A stretch of DNA of 64,000 nt from Ferruginibacter sp. Its GTDB lineage: Bacteria > Bacteroidota > Bacteroidia > Chitinophagales > Chitinophagaceae. Under the pieces are notes generated by a model. It had not been told where the DNA came from, ran no database searches, and saw only the letters and a program-made list of their open reading frames with translations. A program made the translations under genes and the position numbers. Below, piece after piece: positions 26,446 through 35,413 of this stretch. The stretch is taken from contig JABFQZ010000025.1 of assembly GCA_013141435.1 (NCBI GenBank), positions 37,063-101,062 on the forward strand. The letters are read 5' to 3'. The first letter of the stretch is position 1, and every line of letters begins with the position of its first letter.

Positions 26446-28053
26446 ATGCAAACAGATATATTGGTAATAGGTTCAGGCATTGCAGGCTTAACTTATGCTT
26501 TAAAAACAGCTCAGGCTTTGCCTCACAAAAATATAACAATACTTACCAAAACCCAAAGCGACGAAACCAATACAAAGTATGCCCAAGGTGGCATAGCTGG
26601 TGTTACTAATTTTGAAAACGATAGTTTTTTAAAACATATAAACGATACATTAATTGCAGGAGATGGGCTTTGTAACCCAAATGTAGTAGAGCTTGTGGTA
26701 AAAGAAGGAGTAGATAGAATAAACGAACTAATAAATTGGGGTGCACAATTTGATAAAGAATTAAGTGGTACTTACAAACTAGGAAAAGAAGGCGGGCATA
26801 GCGAAAACAGAATTTTGCATCACAAAGATGTAACCGGCAAAGAAATGGAAAGGGCATTATTGGAATCAATAAAAAAATGCAACAACATTAATTTAATAAA
26901 CCATTGCTTTGTATTAGATATAATTACCCAACATCATTTAGGGTATTTAGTAACAAAATCCACACCAGATATAGAGTGTTATGGCGTATATGTTTTAAAC
27001 CTTGCTACCAATAAAATAGAAAAAATTATTGCCAATATTACCCTACTAGCATCTGGCGGCAATGGGCAAGTATATCGCAGCACCACAAACCCAGCTATAG
27101 CCACAGGAGATGGTGTGGCTATGGTTTACAGAGCCAAAGGACGAATAGAAAATATAGAGTTTATACAATTTCACCCTACAGCTTTGTACGAAACTGGCGT
27201 ACGTGGACACTCGTTTTTAATAACCGAAGCAGTACGTGGCGATGGAGGTATTTTACGCAATGCAAATGGCGAAGCTTTTATGGAACGATACGACAAAAGA
27301 AAAGATTTAGCACCAAGAGATATAGTAGCAAGAGCAATAGATAATGAAATGAAAATTAACGGTACTGAATTTGTGTATTTAGATTGCCGCCACATGAACC
27401 AGCAAAAATTTAAAGATCATTTTCCAAATATTTATGAAAAATGTATGAGCATTGGTGTAGATGTTTCTAAAAATATGATACCTGTATCGCCAGCAGCACA
27501 TTATAGCTGTGGCGGTGTAAAAACAAATGAGTTTGCACATACCTCAATAAAAAATTTATATGCGGCGGGTGAGTGTGCTAGCACTGGCTTACATGGCGCA
27601 AATAGGCTAGCAAGCAATTCGCTGTTAGAAGCTATGGTTTTTGCCCACAGGGCATTTGAAGATACTTTGAAAAACATAAACAATACAAATTTTACAAATA
27701 ATTATAACGAAATACCAGATTGGAATGCAGCTGGTACAACAGCACCAAAAGAAATGATTTTAATAACACAAAGTCTAAAAGAATTAAAATTATTAATGAG
27801 TGATTATGTAGGTATAGTACGCAACAACGAACGTTTGCAAAGAGCCAGCAGGCGTATAGATTTACTACATGAAGAAACCGAAAATTTGTACCAGCGCACA
27901 GCAGTATCACCACAGCTTTGCGAATTGAGAAACATGATAACTGTATCGTACCTTATTATAAAAAGTGCTCAACTTCGCAAAGAAAGTAGAGGCTTACATT
28001 TTAACACCGATTACCCAAGCAAGCAAACTATTTTGCAAAACACTATATTATAA
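26446..28053 (+). CDS. nadB: L-aspartate oxidase
   Basis: 535 residues from the ATG at 26446 (MQTDILVIGSGIAGLTYAL); an upstream TTG at 26422 gives a non-family leader. FAD-binding GSGIAG, TKYAQGGIAGV, the HHKDVTGKEMERALLESI segment, QFHPTAL, GHSFLITEAVRGDGG, ARDIVARAI-type RDIVARAIDNE and HYSCGGVKTNEFAHTSIKNL identify the fumarate reductase/L-aspartate oxidase group. The stretch ASTGLHGANRLASNSLLEA is the NadB form. It converts aspartate to iminoaspartate for NAD synthesis. nadA and nadC are not in the window. A perfect 20-bp hairpin follows the stop. Confidence 0.95.
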   Translation: MQTDILVIGSGIAGLTYALKTAQALPHKNITILTKTQSDETNTKYAQGGIAGVTNFENDSFLKHINDTLIAGDGLCNPNVVELVVKEGVDRINELINWGAQFDKELSGTYKLGKEGGHSENRILHHKDVTGKEMERALLESIKKCNNINLINHCFVLDIITQHHLGYLVTKSTPDIECYGVYVLNLATNKIEKIIANITLLASGGNGQVYRSTTNPAIATGDGVAMVYRAKGRIENIEFIQFHPTALYETGVRGHSFLITEAVRGDGGILRNANGEAFMERYDKRKDLAPRDIVARAIDNEMKINGTEFVYLDCRHMNQQKFKDHFPNIYEKCMSIGVDVSKNMIPVSPAAHYSCGGVKTNEFAHTSIKNLYAAGECASTGLHGANRLASNSLLEAMVFAHRAFEDTLKNINNTNFTNNYNEIPDWNAAGTTAPKEMILITQSLKELKLLMSDYVGIVRNNERLQRASRRIDLLHEETENLYQRTAVSPQLCELRNMITVSYLIIKSAQLRKESRGLHFNTDYPSKQTILQNTIL

Positions 28054-28054
28054 T

Positions 28055-28098
28055 TGGCGCAACAATATTTTTTTTTGCAAAAAAATATTGTTGCGCCA
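28055..28098. terminator. 20-bp perfect palindrome after nadB
   Basis: The arms 28055-28074 and 28079-28098 are exact reverse complements (outer part TGGCGCAACAAT) around a 4-nt loop. No T-run follows the hairpin, but the inner arm is T-rich. It starts two bases after the nadB stop and could end transcription or protect the 3' end. Confidence 0.65.
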
Positions 28099-28145
28099 GC
28101 AAAAAAACAGCGGCAGGCAGCAGTAGTTGCAATAATGATTTGTTG

Positions 28146-28172
28146 TTTTTTCTTTTTGGGGAAAAGAAAAAG
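28146..28172. other. T/A-rich hairpin between nadB and the acyltransferase gene
   Basis: TTTTCTTTT (28148-28156) pairs with AAAAGAAAA (28162-28170) around TGGGG, extended by one or two pairs. It may be a minor terminator or a common intergenic palindrome. Nothing else is seen in 28099-28273. Confidence 0.3.
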
Positions 28173-28273
28173 AAACCACCATTCAGCATTATATCTTTAA
28201 TCATCATTAATAATGCAATATGGTTTAAAAAAATTTAAAATGCTATCATAAATTGCAATCATAAATTCAGAAT

Positions 28274-29173
28274 ATGTATTACATCGTTTACGGCATACTA
28301 TACCTTATATCTTTACTACCTTTTTTTGTACTTTATGGCATTAGTAATTTTTGTGCATTCTTACTTTTTTATGTAGTAAAATATAGAAAAGACATTGTAC
28401 TTAATAATTTAAAAATTGCATTTCCAGAAAAATCTATTTTGGAAAGAGAACAAATAGCAAAAAAGTTTTACCTCTATTTTTGCGATACATTTATTGAAAG
28501 TATAAAATTTATTTCTATATCTAAAAAGCAATTATTGAAAAGAAGTACAGGCGATTTTGAACTTATGAACAATTTACTGGCAAAGGGATACAGCATAAAT
28601 GCATTGGCTGGGCATCAGTTTAATTGGGAGTATGCAAATTTACTTTATGCAAATCATTTAAACATACCTTTTGTTGGTATTTACGGCCCAATATCAAACA
28701 AAATAATTGCAAAAATATTTTTTGATATTAGAAAACGTTACGGTACAATATTAATAAGCTCTCCCGATTTTAAAAATAAAATGCATACCGTTTTTCAAAA
28801 ACAATATATACTTGCCTTGGCAGCAGATCAAAACCCAAGCCATGCAGAAAATGGTTATTGGGTAAACTTTTTTGGAAGGCCTACACCATTTGTACCTGGG
28901 CCAGAAAAAGGGGCTGTAAAAAACAATGCAGCTGTGGTGTACATAGGTTTTAAAAAAATAAAACGAGGACATTATCATTTTAGTACAACACTATTGGCAG
29001 AGCAAAGTGCCACCACAACCAATGGAGAATTGACAAGATTATATAGAGACATTTTAGAAAAAACAATAAGGCAAGACCCAGCCAATTATTTGTGGAGCCA
29101 CCGAAGGTTTAAATTTGAATGGAACAAAAGTTTTTCAAATAATTGGAAAGATAATGTACCTATGCCAAAATAA
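28274..29173 (+). CDS. LpxL/HtrB-family lipid A acyltransferase
   Basis: 299 residues. An N-terminal membrane segment (about 5-35) is followed by the lysophospholipid acyltransferase core. The catalytic His-x4-acid motif is HQFNWE in ALAGHQFNWEY. A second motif, LALAADQNPSHAENGYWVNF, is followed by FGRPTPFVPGPEKGA. These are hallmarks of the late acyltransferases that add secondary acyl chains to lipid A at the inner membrane. The acid is Glu instead of Asp, which is common in this family. The chain specificity cannot be told. Confidence 0.88.
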   Translation: MYYIVYGILYLISLLPFFVLYGISNFCAFLLFYVVKYRKDIVLNNLKIAFPEKSILEREQIAKKFYLYFCDTFIESIKFISISKKQLLKRSTGDFELMNNLLAKGYSINALAGHQFNWEYANLLYANHLNIPFVGIYGPISNKIIAKIFFDIRKRYGTILISSPDFKNKMHTVFQKQYILALAADQNPSHAENGYWVNFFGRPTPFVPGPEKGAVKNNAAVVYIGFKKIKRGHYHFSTTLLAEQSATTTNGELTRLYRDILEKTIRQDPANYLWSHRRFKFEWNKSFSNNWKDNVPMPK

Positions 29174-29176
29174 TTT

Positions 29177-29653
29177 TTACTTTTTTATTTTTTCGGAAAA
29201 TATTCTTCTTGCTTCATGTTCATTATCACCTTCAAAAGCATCTTTGGGTACAATAAAAAAAGATCTTGGGTTGAAATATAAATGGAAAAAATGTGGGCTT
29301 TCCATCCAAGTGCTAAAGCTATTCCAATCCCAGCCTTTGTGTGCAGTGGCATTTTCAATAGCAAATTGTTCTTTGCCTAATACAGCCCTAATCGAATCTT
29401 TAAATGTGGTCGATTGTTTGTAAATAATTTGTGGCAATACAAACCAAAATAGTATCATCAAAAAAAACCACAAAAATGAACTTATTAAAAATGCTAACGG
29501 GCTTATTTTTTCAAAGAAAAATAATGCCGCTGATGCTATTGCAAAAATATTTACAAGTACCATTAATATTTTTATTTCGGGCCTGCCCATAAAATGAAAA
29601 CGCAAGGCTTGTATTACTTTTGGTTTATTGTAGAAAAATAAATTAGATGTCAT
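29177..29653 (-). CDS. YcxB-like membrane protein
   Basis: 158 residues. It has two membrane helices (about 28-48 and 52-75), then a C-terminal domain with KEQFAIENATAHKGWDWNSF, PHFFHLYFNPRSFFIVPKDA and F, matching the YcxB-like C-terminal domain (PF14317). The domain occurs in many small bacterial membrane proteins of unknown role. It converges tail-to-tail with the acyltransferase gene, three bases apart. It is probably separate from the phoD-like gene group upstream on the same strand (29-nt gap), although co-transcription is possible. Confidence 0.65.
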   Translation of the reverse strand: MTSNLFFYNKPKVIQALRFHFMGRPEIKILMVLVNIFAIASAALFFFEKISPLAFLISSFLWFFLMILFWFVLPQIIYKQSTTFKDSIRAVLGKEQFAIENATAHKGWDWNSFSTWMESPHFFHLYFNPRSFFIVPKDAFEGDNEHEARRIFSEKIKK

Positions 29654-29682
29654 TTTGCAAAGATAAGATGTAATTTTATTTG

Positions 29683-31032
29683 CTATTTTAATTCGTTGCT
29701 ATTTACACTCCAAGTACCAAGTTGTTGCCCTTTTGTGTTTATAAAATCTACTTTTAGTACCCGGTTTTTTTTATCACCAGATACCGATATTTTTCCAAAA
29801 TTATGCTCTTCTACCAAAGTGCCATTTACTCTAAATGGACTGTCTTTTTCATCGCCAGAGGGTTTGCTTATACCAGCTGTGTATGAAGATATGGTTACAT
29901 CATACAAAGGATAAAAACCTTGTTGTTCTACTTTTGTAACTGCACTATGATGCCTATCGCCAGTAAAAAATATTACCCCTCTTATTTTTTGCTGTTTTAT
30001 AAAATTCAACAAATCATAATATTCGTATGAGTATTTTTGCATGGTTTCAAGGTCATTTAAAGGGTTCATTACTTGGCTACCTACCACTATTATTTTAAAA
30101 GTAGCATTGCTAAATAATAGTGAATTTTTTAACCACTCCATTTGCATTGGTCCAAAAAAGTGTTTATCAGCATTTGGCTTACCATCAATACTATCGGCAA
30201 TTCTATCATTGCTTCTAAAATATCTATTATCGGTTAAAAATAAATCTACATCTCCATAATTTACTAGTGTATAAATACCTTTTCCATTTTCGCCATAGCT
30301 TGGGTTGGCACTGTAGTTTTTAAATATTTGTCTGCTTTCGTCTTTATAAATATAGTTTTTACCTGCATCGTTAGGTCCGTAATCATGATCGTCCCAAATG
30401 GCATATTGTGGCATGGCTGCCATAAATTTTTGTAATACTTTATACGAACGATCATGCGATGCTCTGTAATTTAATCCCCATACCGATTCGTAATCAACTT
30501 CTCTGGTGTACCAATTATCGCCCATCCATAAATGAAATGCTGCCGGCACGGTTGCCATAATTTCAAATATCGAAGAATCATCGCCATAGGGTTTCCCTGG
30601 TCTATCATAAATAGGCTCGTTAAAATAGGCACAACTACCAGCTAAAAAACTAAAATCGGGTGCAGGTTTGCGCCATTGCCATAAATCTTTTGTAGTAAAA
30701 TTTGTTGTAAAAGTTGTTTTTACTTCTTTATCATCTAACCACAAATTGTACGTGTAAATTGTATTTGGTTCTAAAGCATTCAACTCAATTTTTACAGGAT
30801 TAAAATCTTTTCCTAAACCATTGGTGTAATATTTTGTGATAACATTTTTTGTATTGTTGTGTGCAAAATATTTTATTGTGATTTTTTTTGTATCGTTTGT
30901 TACTTCTGCCCAAATTGTAGCAGTTCGTAAGCCTACATTGCCAGCCCATGGACCACTTACTAATTTGCTTTGTTGCGAAAAACTATTGGTAAAAACGAAA
31001 AATGATATTATTAAAAATAATTGTTGTTTCAT
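29683..31032 (-). CDS. PhoD-like secreted phosphatase
   Basis: 449 residues with a signal peptide (MKQQLFLIISFFVFTNSFSQ). An N-terminal fibronectin-like domain (about 25-120) precedes the PhoD metallophosphatase core: FLAGSCAY, HLWMGDNWY, IWDDHDYGPNDAG, LTDNRYFR, GVIFFTGDRHHSAV. The conserved Asp/Asn/His ligands of the PhoD/calcineurin-type centre are present. By family it is a periplasmic or outer-surface phosphodiesterase/alkaline phosphatase. It is the last gene of a minus-strand run, 15 nt after the MazG-like gene. No Pho box was recognised. Confidence 0.88.
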   Translation of the reverse strand: MKQQLFLIISFFVFTNSFSQQSKLVSGPWAGNVGLRTATIWAEVTNDTKKITIKYFAHNNTKNVITKYYTNGLGKDFNPVKIELNALEPNTIYTYNLWLDDKEVKTTFTTNFTTKDLWQWRKPAPDFSFLAGSCAYFNEPIYDRPGKPYGDDSSIFEIMATVPAAFHLWMGDNWYTREVDYESVWGLNYRASHDRSYKVLQKFMAAMPQYAIWDDHDYGPNDAGKNYIYKDESRQIFKNYSANPSYGENGKGIYTLVNYGDVDLFLTDNRYFRSNDRIADSIDGKPNADKHFFGPMQMEWLKNSLLFSNATFKIIVVGSQVMNPLNDLETMQKYSYEYYDLLNFIKQQKIRGVIFFTGDRHHSAVTKVEQQGFYPLYDVTISSYTAGISKPSGDEKDSPFRVNGTLVEEHNFGKISVSGDKKNRVLKVDFINTKGQQLGTWSVNSNELK

Positions 31033-31047
31033 AAAATAATTGTTTTT

Positions 31048-31374
31048 TTATTGAAGTTTTTTATTTTGTAAATGCCTTACTGCATCTCTTGTTGTTTTCT
31101 TTTCTATATTTTTTTGCAATGCCTCTGTAAGGTTTACTCCTGTTTGGTTTGCTAAGCAAATTAAAACCCAAAGCACATCGGCCATTTCGTCTGCTAAGTC
31201 TTTTTCTTTATCGCTTTCTTTAAAAGATTGGTCACCATAAGTGCGCACCATTAGTCTAGATAGTTCTCCTACCTCTTCCATTAAAATACCTAGATTGGTA
31301 AGTTCACTAAAATATTTTACTCCGTAGGTTTTTATCCATTCGTCTATTTTATTTTGAGCTTGTACTATTGTCAT
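31048..31374 (-). CDS. MazG-like nucleotide pyrophosphohydrolase
   Basis: 108 residues, one all-alpha NTP-PPase domain. The metal-binding motifs are LMEEVGELSRLM (ExxE) and EKDLADEMADVLWVLICLAN (ExxD). It would hydrolyse (d)NTPs to the monophosphate and pyrophosphate, as a house-cleaning enzyme. It is single-domain, unlike full MazG. It lies between dtd and the PhoD-like gene. An 80-nt leader holds a weak TTACAC/GTGTAA hairpin (31423-31440). Confidence 0.88.
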   Translation of the reverse strand: MTIVQAQNKIDEWIKTYGVKYFSELTNLGILMEEVGELSRLMVRTYGDQSFKESDKEKDLADEMADVLWVLICLANQTGVNLTEALQKNIEKKTTRDAVRHLQNKKLQ

Positions 31375-31454
31375 AAGTAAATAAAGTTTTTTATACAGAG
31401 TAAGTTCATGAATTTAAAAGAATTACACGGATTAGTGTAAAATTAAATAGTTCA

Positions 31455-31907
31455 TCATTCCTTGTTTTTTGTATCTATCATAATCGTTATTGGGCCATCG
31501 TTTATTAAATTAACTTTCATATCGGCACCAAATATTCCTGTTCCAATTTTTTTTGATAAATCATTTTCTAACTGTAAAATAAATTTTTCGTATAAAGGTA
31601 TTGCTATTTCAGCTTTTGCTGCCTTGATGTACGATGGTCTATTACCTTTTTTTGTAGATGCTTGTAATGTAAACTGACTTACTAATAATATTTCGCCATC
31701 AATCTCTTTTACCGAAAGGTTAGGCACTTTATTGTTATCATCGAAAATGCGAAGATTTATTATTTTATTGCTAAGCCAAATTAAATCATCATTTGTATCT
31801 GCATCTTCTATACCTACAAATACCAATATTCCATTTTTTATAGCCCCAACTATTTGGTCATTTACAATAACATTTGCCGTTAATACTCTTTGTAATACTA
31901 CTTTCAC
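31455..31907 (-). CDS. dtd: D-aminoacyl-tRNA deacylase
   Basis: 150 residues, the full DTD length. Motif 1 SQFTLQA (conserved -SQFTL-) and motif 2 NDGPITIMID (conserved -NxGP-) form the cross-dimer active site. FVGIEDADTNDDLIWLSNKI and GNRPSYIKAA also fit. It removes D-amino acids from mischarged tRNA. Its start lies 3 nt after the stop of the large lipoprotein gene, so the genes are co-translated. Confidence 0.96.
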   Translation of the reverse strand: MKVVLQRVLTANVIVNDQIVGAIKNGILVFVGIEDADTNDDLIWLSNKIINLRIFDDNNKVPNLSVKEIDGEILLVSQFTLQASTKKGNRPSYIKAAKAEIAIPLYEKFILQLENDLSKKIGTGIFGADMKVNLINDGPITIMIDTKNKE

Positions 31908-31910
31908 TTT

Positions 31911-34292
31911 TTACTTATTTCGTTTTTCAAAATCTCTTAAATAACTACATCTGCTGTATGCTTCTTTATAAAAATCGGTACTACTATATTCTTGCTTGAG
32001 TAAAGGAAAATAAATATTATTCATAAACTTTGGTAGAAACTCTTTTTCGGCTTTATCGTATTTGTCATAGTCTTGCCCAAAGTCGCTATACTGTGGTTTG
32101 CCTACTTGCTTTTGCGAACATTTAGCCATCATGAATAAACATTTAGCTTTAAAGTTTTTGTCGGAAGATGCATTCATAGCTTTTTTAAACATATCATGCG
32201 CTGCAAAACATCCATAATATTGCTTTTGAAAATCGGTTGCATCTTTAGGAATACTGTACCCATCGGAGCTGCTTCGATAATATTGCACAAGTTCCCAAGC
32301 ATGACCATAATAAGTCATGTTATACATACCAGTTGCCATTTTATACAAATGTTTTGCTTGGTTTGTTTTATCAGTTTCTACCAAGCTTTGAGCTTGTAAC
32401 ATTTCTTGTACAAATAAAAGTTTTGAAGTAGTTTTTTTCTCTAAAGGAAGCCTAGCCTCAGCATCGTCTAACAATTCAATAAAAGCACTTTTAAAAATGG
32501 TATCTGTTTTGGTTGCGCCTGTTTTTTCTAACCAAAGTTTTGCATTTTTATAATCGTAATTGCGAAGGTATGCAGTACCTGCAAAGTCACTTACATCAGA
32601 AATTTTTATTGCATTGTTTTTTATTAAATATTTTTCATACTCCGTATTTTTTTTATTAATCATCAAAGTATAAAGGTTCTCCACATCTTTTATATCGGTT
32701 TCGTTGTGCAAAAAATACATGCAATTATAATTATCGTTGCCATAAATTTTATCTGCAGCACCTACGCATAGCGCCTCCTTAAACACATTGCCTTGTGCAT
32801 GGTATTTCTTTGCTAATGCTACTGTAAAAATATTTCGGTAAAAATTTTTCCATTGCGAAAAATTACTCCAGTTAAATTCATTACTATTTTCTGTGAAGGC
32901 TTTTTGTTGCAGCCATTTTATTGATGGTAATAGTTTTTCTTCCGTTTTTTCATCAATATTTTTTGTGTCGTTTATTGCTAGTAAAAGATTAGTAAGCATC
33001 CATTGCTCTTTAACTTTTGGTAAAAGAGACAAATTTTTAGCAGTGGTTAAGTAAGTATTTGCTTCGGCAAAATCTTTTGTCATTAATGCACAATATGCAG
33101 CGGTAGTTAAATAAAGCCCTGCATTATTATCTTTAGCATTACTCATTTTTAAAAGTAATTTTGTGAATGCCTCTGTTGTATTCTTTCCAGCATCTAATAA
33201 GCTATCAGTAGGTGTATCTATCCAAGAATAGTAAAATAATTTACCACCCTTTTGCGTATTTAATAATGGTGTAAAATAGGAGGATTCTAATTTATTTATT
33301 TCTCTTGCAATTAGGGTTTGTATATTTTTATTTTGCGAATTGAGGGTATAAATTTTTTCAATAGTATTTGTTTCGCTTGCTTCGCTACTTAAAGCCAATA
33401 ACGATAATAAATTTGATTTTTCTTCATTGTTTTTACACAAGTTCAAATACTCATCTCTATTATAAGTAGGATTTAAAGACCAATTGAAACTAACAAAATT
33501 AGATATTTTTTTTACATCTGTTTCGCTAAATGCTTTACTAAATAAATATACTGCCTCTTTATTATTACCAGAACGAAACAATGCACCAGCTTTTAATGCA
33601 AGCGATAAGGGTTTTAAAATACTTTGCGTATTATTTGATGGTATGTAATTGTTGTAATAGGCAATAGCATCAATATAATTTTTATTGTAATGTGCTAATC
33701 TTATAATTTGATATGCGTATTTTAATTTGAATATTTCTTTTTTTGAAGCGGCATAAAGTTGCTGCCCGTTTTTAATAAGTTTTGCCATTGCAAGACTATC
33801 TCTTTGTGTAGGTTCCCAATTATTGTAACTGTTATTTACATGTGGCTCTACGTTTTTTGCATACATAATATAACCTAATGCTTCCATATCTTTTTGTTGT
33901 AAAAAATATTTTGTCATACTGTTTTGCTTAATACTATCGGCTATTTTTAAGGGTTTATTTTTTTCGATACTATAATAAATATTGGCTACATCTTTTTGTG
34001 AATAATCCATTACAAATGCCTTTGTATCTTTTGTGGTGACCTTATTGCCACAATAAGTTTGCCACTCTTGTGTCAACACATCTGTTGCAGATGCTGGCTC
34101 GTCGCTGTTATACAAAAAACTATAACCAGTATAATAAAACGGTCTTAATTCTTTACTTGCCGAAATATCTGGATTAAAAAATGATGTATAGTAATCATAC
34201 TCATCTATACTTGCGCCACAGCCAATTATATTTTGAGGAAATGATATTAAAAAAGTACTAGCGCATAGCGTTAAAAATATTTTCCATTTCAT
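31911..34292 (-). CDS. Large probable lipoprotein of unknown function
   Basis: 793 residues. The leader MKWKIFLTLCASTFLISFPQ is followed by a lipobox-like IIGC, so Cys25 may be lipidated. After an early aromatic/acidic segment (CGASIDEYDYYTSFFNPDIS) the protein is almost entirely helical with TPR-like stretches (AYQIIRLAHYNKNYIDAIAY, ALKAGALFRSGNNKEAVYLF, FAEANTYLTTAKNLSLL). I do not recognise the family. It overlaps the upstream lipoprotein gene by 35 nt and abuts dtd. It probably acts in the envelope as a scaffold. Confidence 0.65.
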   Translation of the reverse strand: MKWKIFLTLCASTFLISFPQNIIGCGASIDEYDYYTSFFNPDISASKELRPFYYTGYSFLYNSDEPASATDVLTQEWQTYCGNKVTTKDTKAFVMDYSQKDVANIYYSIEKNKPLKIADSIKQNSMTKYFLQQKDMEALGYIMYAKNVEPHVNNSYNNWEPTQRDSLAMAKLIKNGQQLYAASKKEIFKLKYAYQIIRLAHYNKNYIDAIAYYNNYIPSNNTQSILKPLSLALKAGALFRSGNNKEAVYLFSKAFSETDVKKISNFVSFNWSLNPTYNRDEYLNLCKNNEEKSNLLSLLALSSEASETNTIEKIYTLNSQNKNIQTLIAREINKLESSYFTPLLNTQKGGKLFYYSWIDTPTDSLLDAGKNTTEAFTKLLLKMSNAKDNNAGLYLTTAAYCALMTKDFAEANTYLTTAKNLSLLPKVKEQWMLTNLLLAINDTKNIDEKTEEKLLPSIKWLQQKAFTENSNEFNWSNFSQWKNFYRNIFTVALAKKYHAQGNVFKEALCVGAADKIYGNDNYNCMYFLHNETDIKDVENLYTLMINKKNTEYEKYLIKNNAIKISDVSDFAGTAYLRNYDYKNAKLWLEKTGATKTDTIFKSAFIELLDDAEARLPLEKKTTSKLLFVQEMLQAQSLVETDKTNQAKHLYKMATGMYNMTYYGHAWELVQYYRSSSDGYSIPKDATDFQKQYYGCFAAHDMFKKAMNASSDKNFKAKCLFMMAKCSQKQVGKPQYSDFGQDYDKYDKAEKEFLPKFMNNIYFPLLKQEYSSTDFYKEAYSRCSYLRDFEKRNK

Positions 34293-35292
34293 TTGTTGTA
34301 TATTTAGTTAAAGTTATTGTATCTAAATGAAATAAGGACACCTTAATATTGGTGTTTTTTATTTTTTTATTGAGTATGTTAGCAGCTTCTAAAACCTGAT
34401 TATATTTAGTTTGCTCATTGCGAAGCAAATCATTTTTTTTAAATTTATATCCAAAAATTGTAGTGTCTTTTAATGCCGTATAATTGTTTACATTTTTACT
34501 GAATAATTTACTGCTTAATAAACTATCGGGAATTTTTTCAATTAAACCTTTATATTTTTTATTTCTAAACAATACTTTCCACTCAAATAAAGGTAATGCT
34601 ACATCTAAAGGCAAAGGGTAATTTTGCAAATTGGCTATGTATTTTTTAAGTTCGCTATTATCTAATATCGAATTATTGGTATTAATATTAGTTAAGTTGC
34701 CCATATTGTAACACATTAACATGCCTTTTTTTACAGGAGGTACACCAGTTTTGTTTTCAAATTTTATTTGATGTAATCGTATAGTTGCAGAAAAATTTAA
34801 TCGCTTTTCTAAATTTTGCAATGATTTTAAGAAAGCAAAATATTTTTCCTTCGTAGTTGCTGTCCAATCACAATCTATTTGTATTTCATTTACATTTTGT
34901 ATCAAATTGGTTGCAATAATATTTTTTGTAAGCATCAATATTTTTTGTGCTAGTTGTGTTGAATGCAATGAGTCTATTTTGTATATACATTCATTTGTTA
35001 TAAAAATAGTAGGAACAATATTTAAAGTACTTGATTGTAAATAATTACTATCGCTTATTTGCAACTTTGCAATTGGTTTTGGGCTATTATCAACATCATC
35101 CCAATCCACATCAAAAAACTTTAAATAAAGTGTATTTATTTTTAAAGTTGTTATTGCAATTTTTTCGGCATCTGACAACATAAAATTTGTTTTCCAAAAA
35201 TAAAAACAACGGTTTACATCTCTTATTTTATGCGCTGGCTGAGTATTGCATGCAATAAAAAGCAATAATATAATTGATAAATATTTTTTCAA
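34258..35292 (-). CDS. Probable lipoprotein, DUF3142-like
   Basis: 344 residues. The lipobox LFIAC gives Cys15. The body contains FYFWKTNFMLSDAEKIAI, VDWDDVDNSPKPIAKL, VNEIQIDCDWTATTKEKYFA and KKGMLMCYNMGNLTN, i.e. a TIM-barrel-like alternation with an acidic strand end. This resembles the DUF3142-type proteins, but the match is from memory and uncertain. It overlaps the 793-residue lipoprotein gene by 35 nt, which suggests a functional pair. It heads the minus-strand operon, divergent from kbl. Confidence 0.55.
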   Translation of the reverse strand: MKKYLSIILLLFIACNTQPAHKIRDVNRCFYFWKTNFMLSDAEKIAITTLKINTLYLKFFDVDWDDVDNSPKPIAKLQISDSNYLQSSTLNIVPTIFITNECIYKIDSLHSTQLAQKILMLTKNIIATNLIQNVNEIQIDCDWTATTKEKYFAFLKSLQNLEKRLNFSATIRLHQIKFENKTGVPPVKKGMLMCYNMGNLTNINTNNSILDNSELKKYIANLQNYPLPLDVALPLFEWKVLFRNKKYKGLIEKIPDSLLSSKLFSKNVNNYTALKDTTIFGYKFKKNDLLRNEQTKYNQVLEAANILNKKIKNTNIKVSLFHLDTITLTKYTTNEMENIFNAMR

Positions 35293-35315
35293 AATCTAAA
35301 TAATTAGCAGAATAG

Positions 35316-35351
35316 AATAGTACAATATTATGACTTTCTATTTGTACTATT
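35316..35351. promoter_or_regulatory. Inverted repeat in the kbl / lipoprotein divergent region
   Basis: AATAGTACAA (35316-35325) is the exact reverse complement of TTGTACTATT (35342-35351), with a 16-nt spacer. It lies between two divergent starts and is a candidate shared operator. Confidence 0.4.
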
Positions 35352-35386
35352 TTATTAAAATATTATGAAAGCGAAAATTAAAATAC

Positions 35387-35394
35387 TATTTTTG
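35387..35394 (+). promoter_or_regulatory. -7 box of kbl (TATTTTTG)
   Basis: An exact TAnnTTTG match 19 nt before the kbl start codon. Confidence 0.5.
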
Positions 35395-35413
35395 TAATCT
35401 AAATTTAAAGAAA

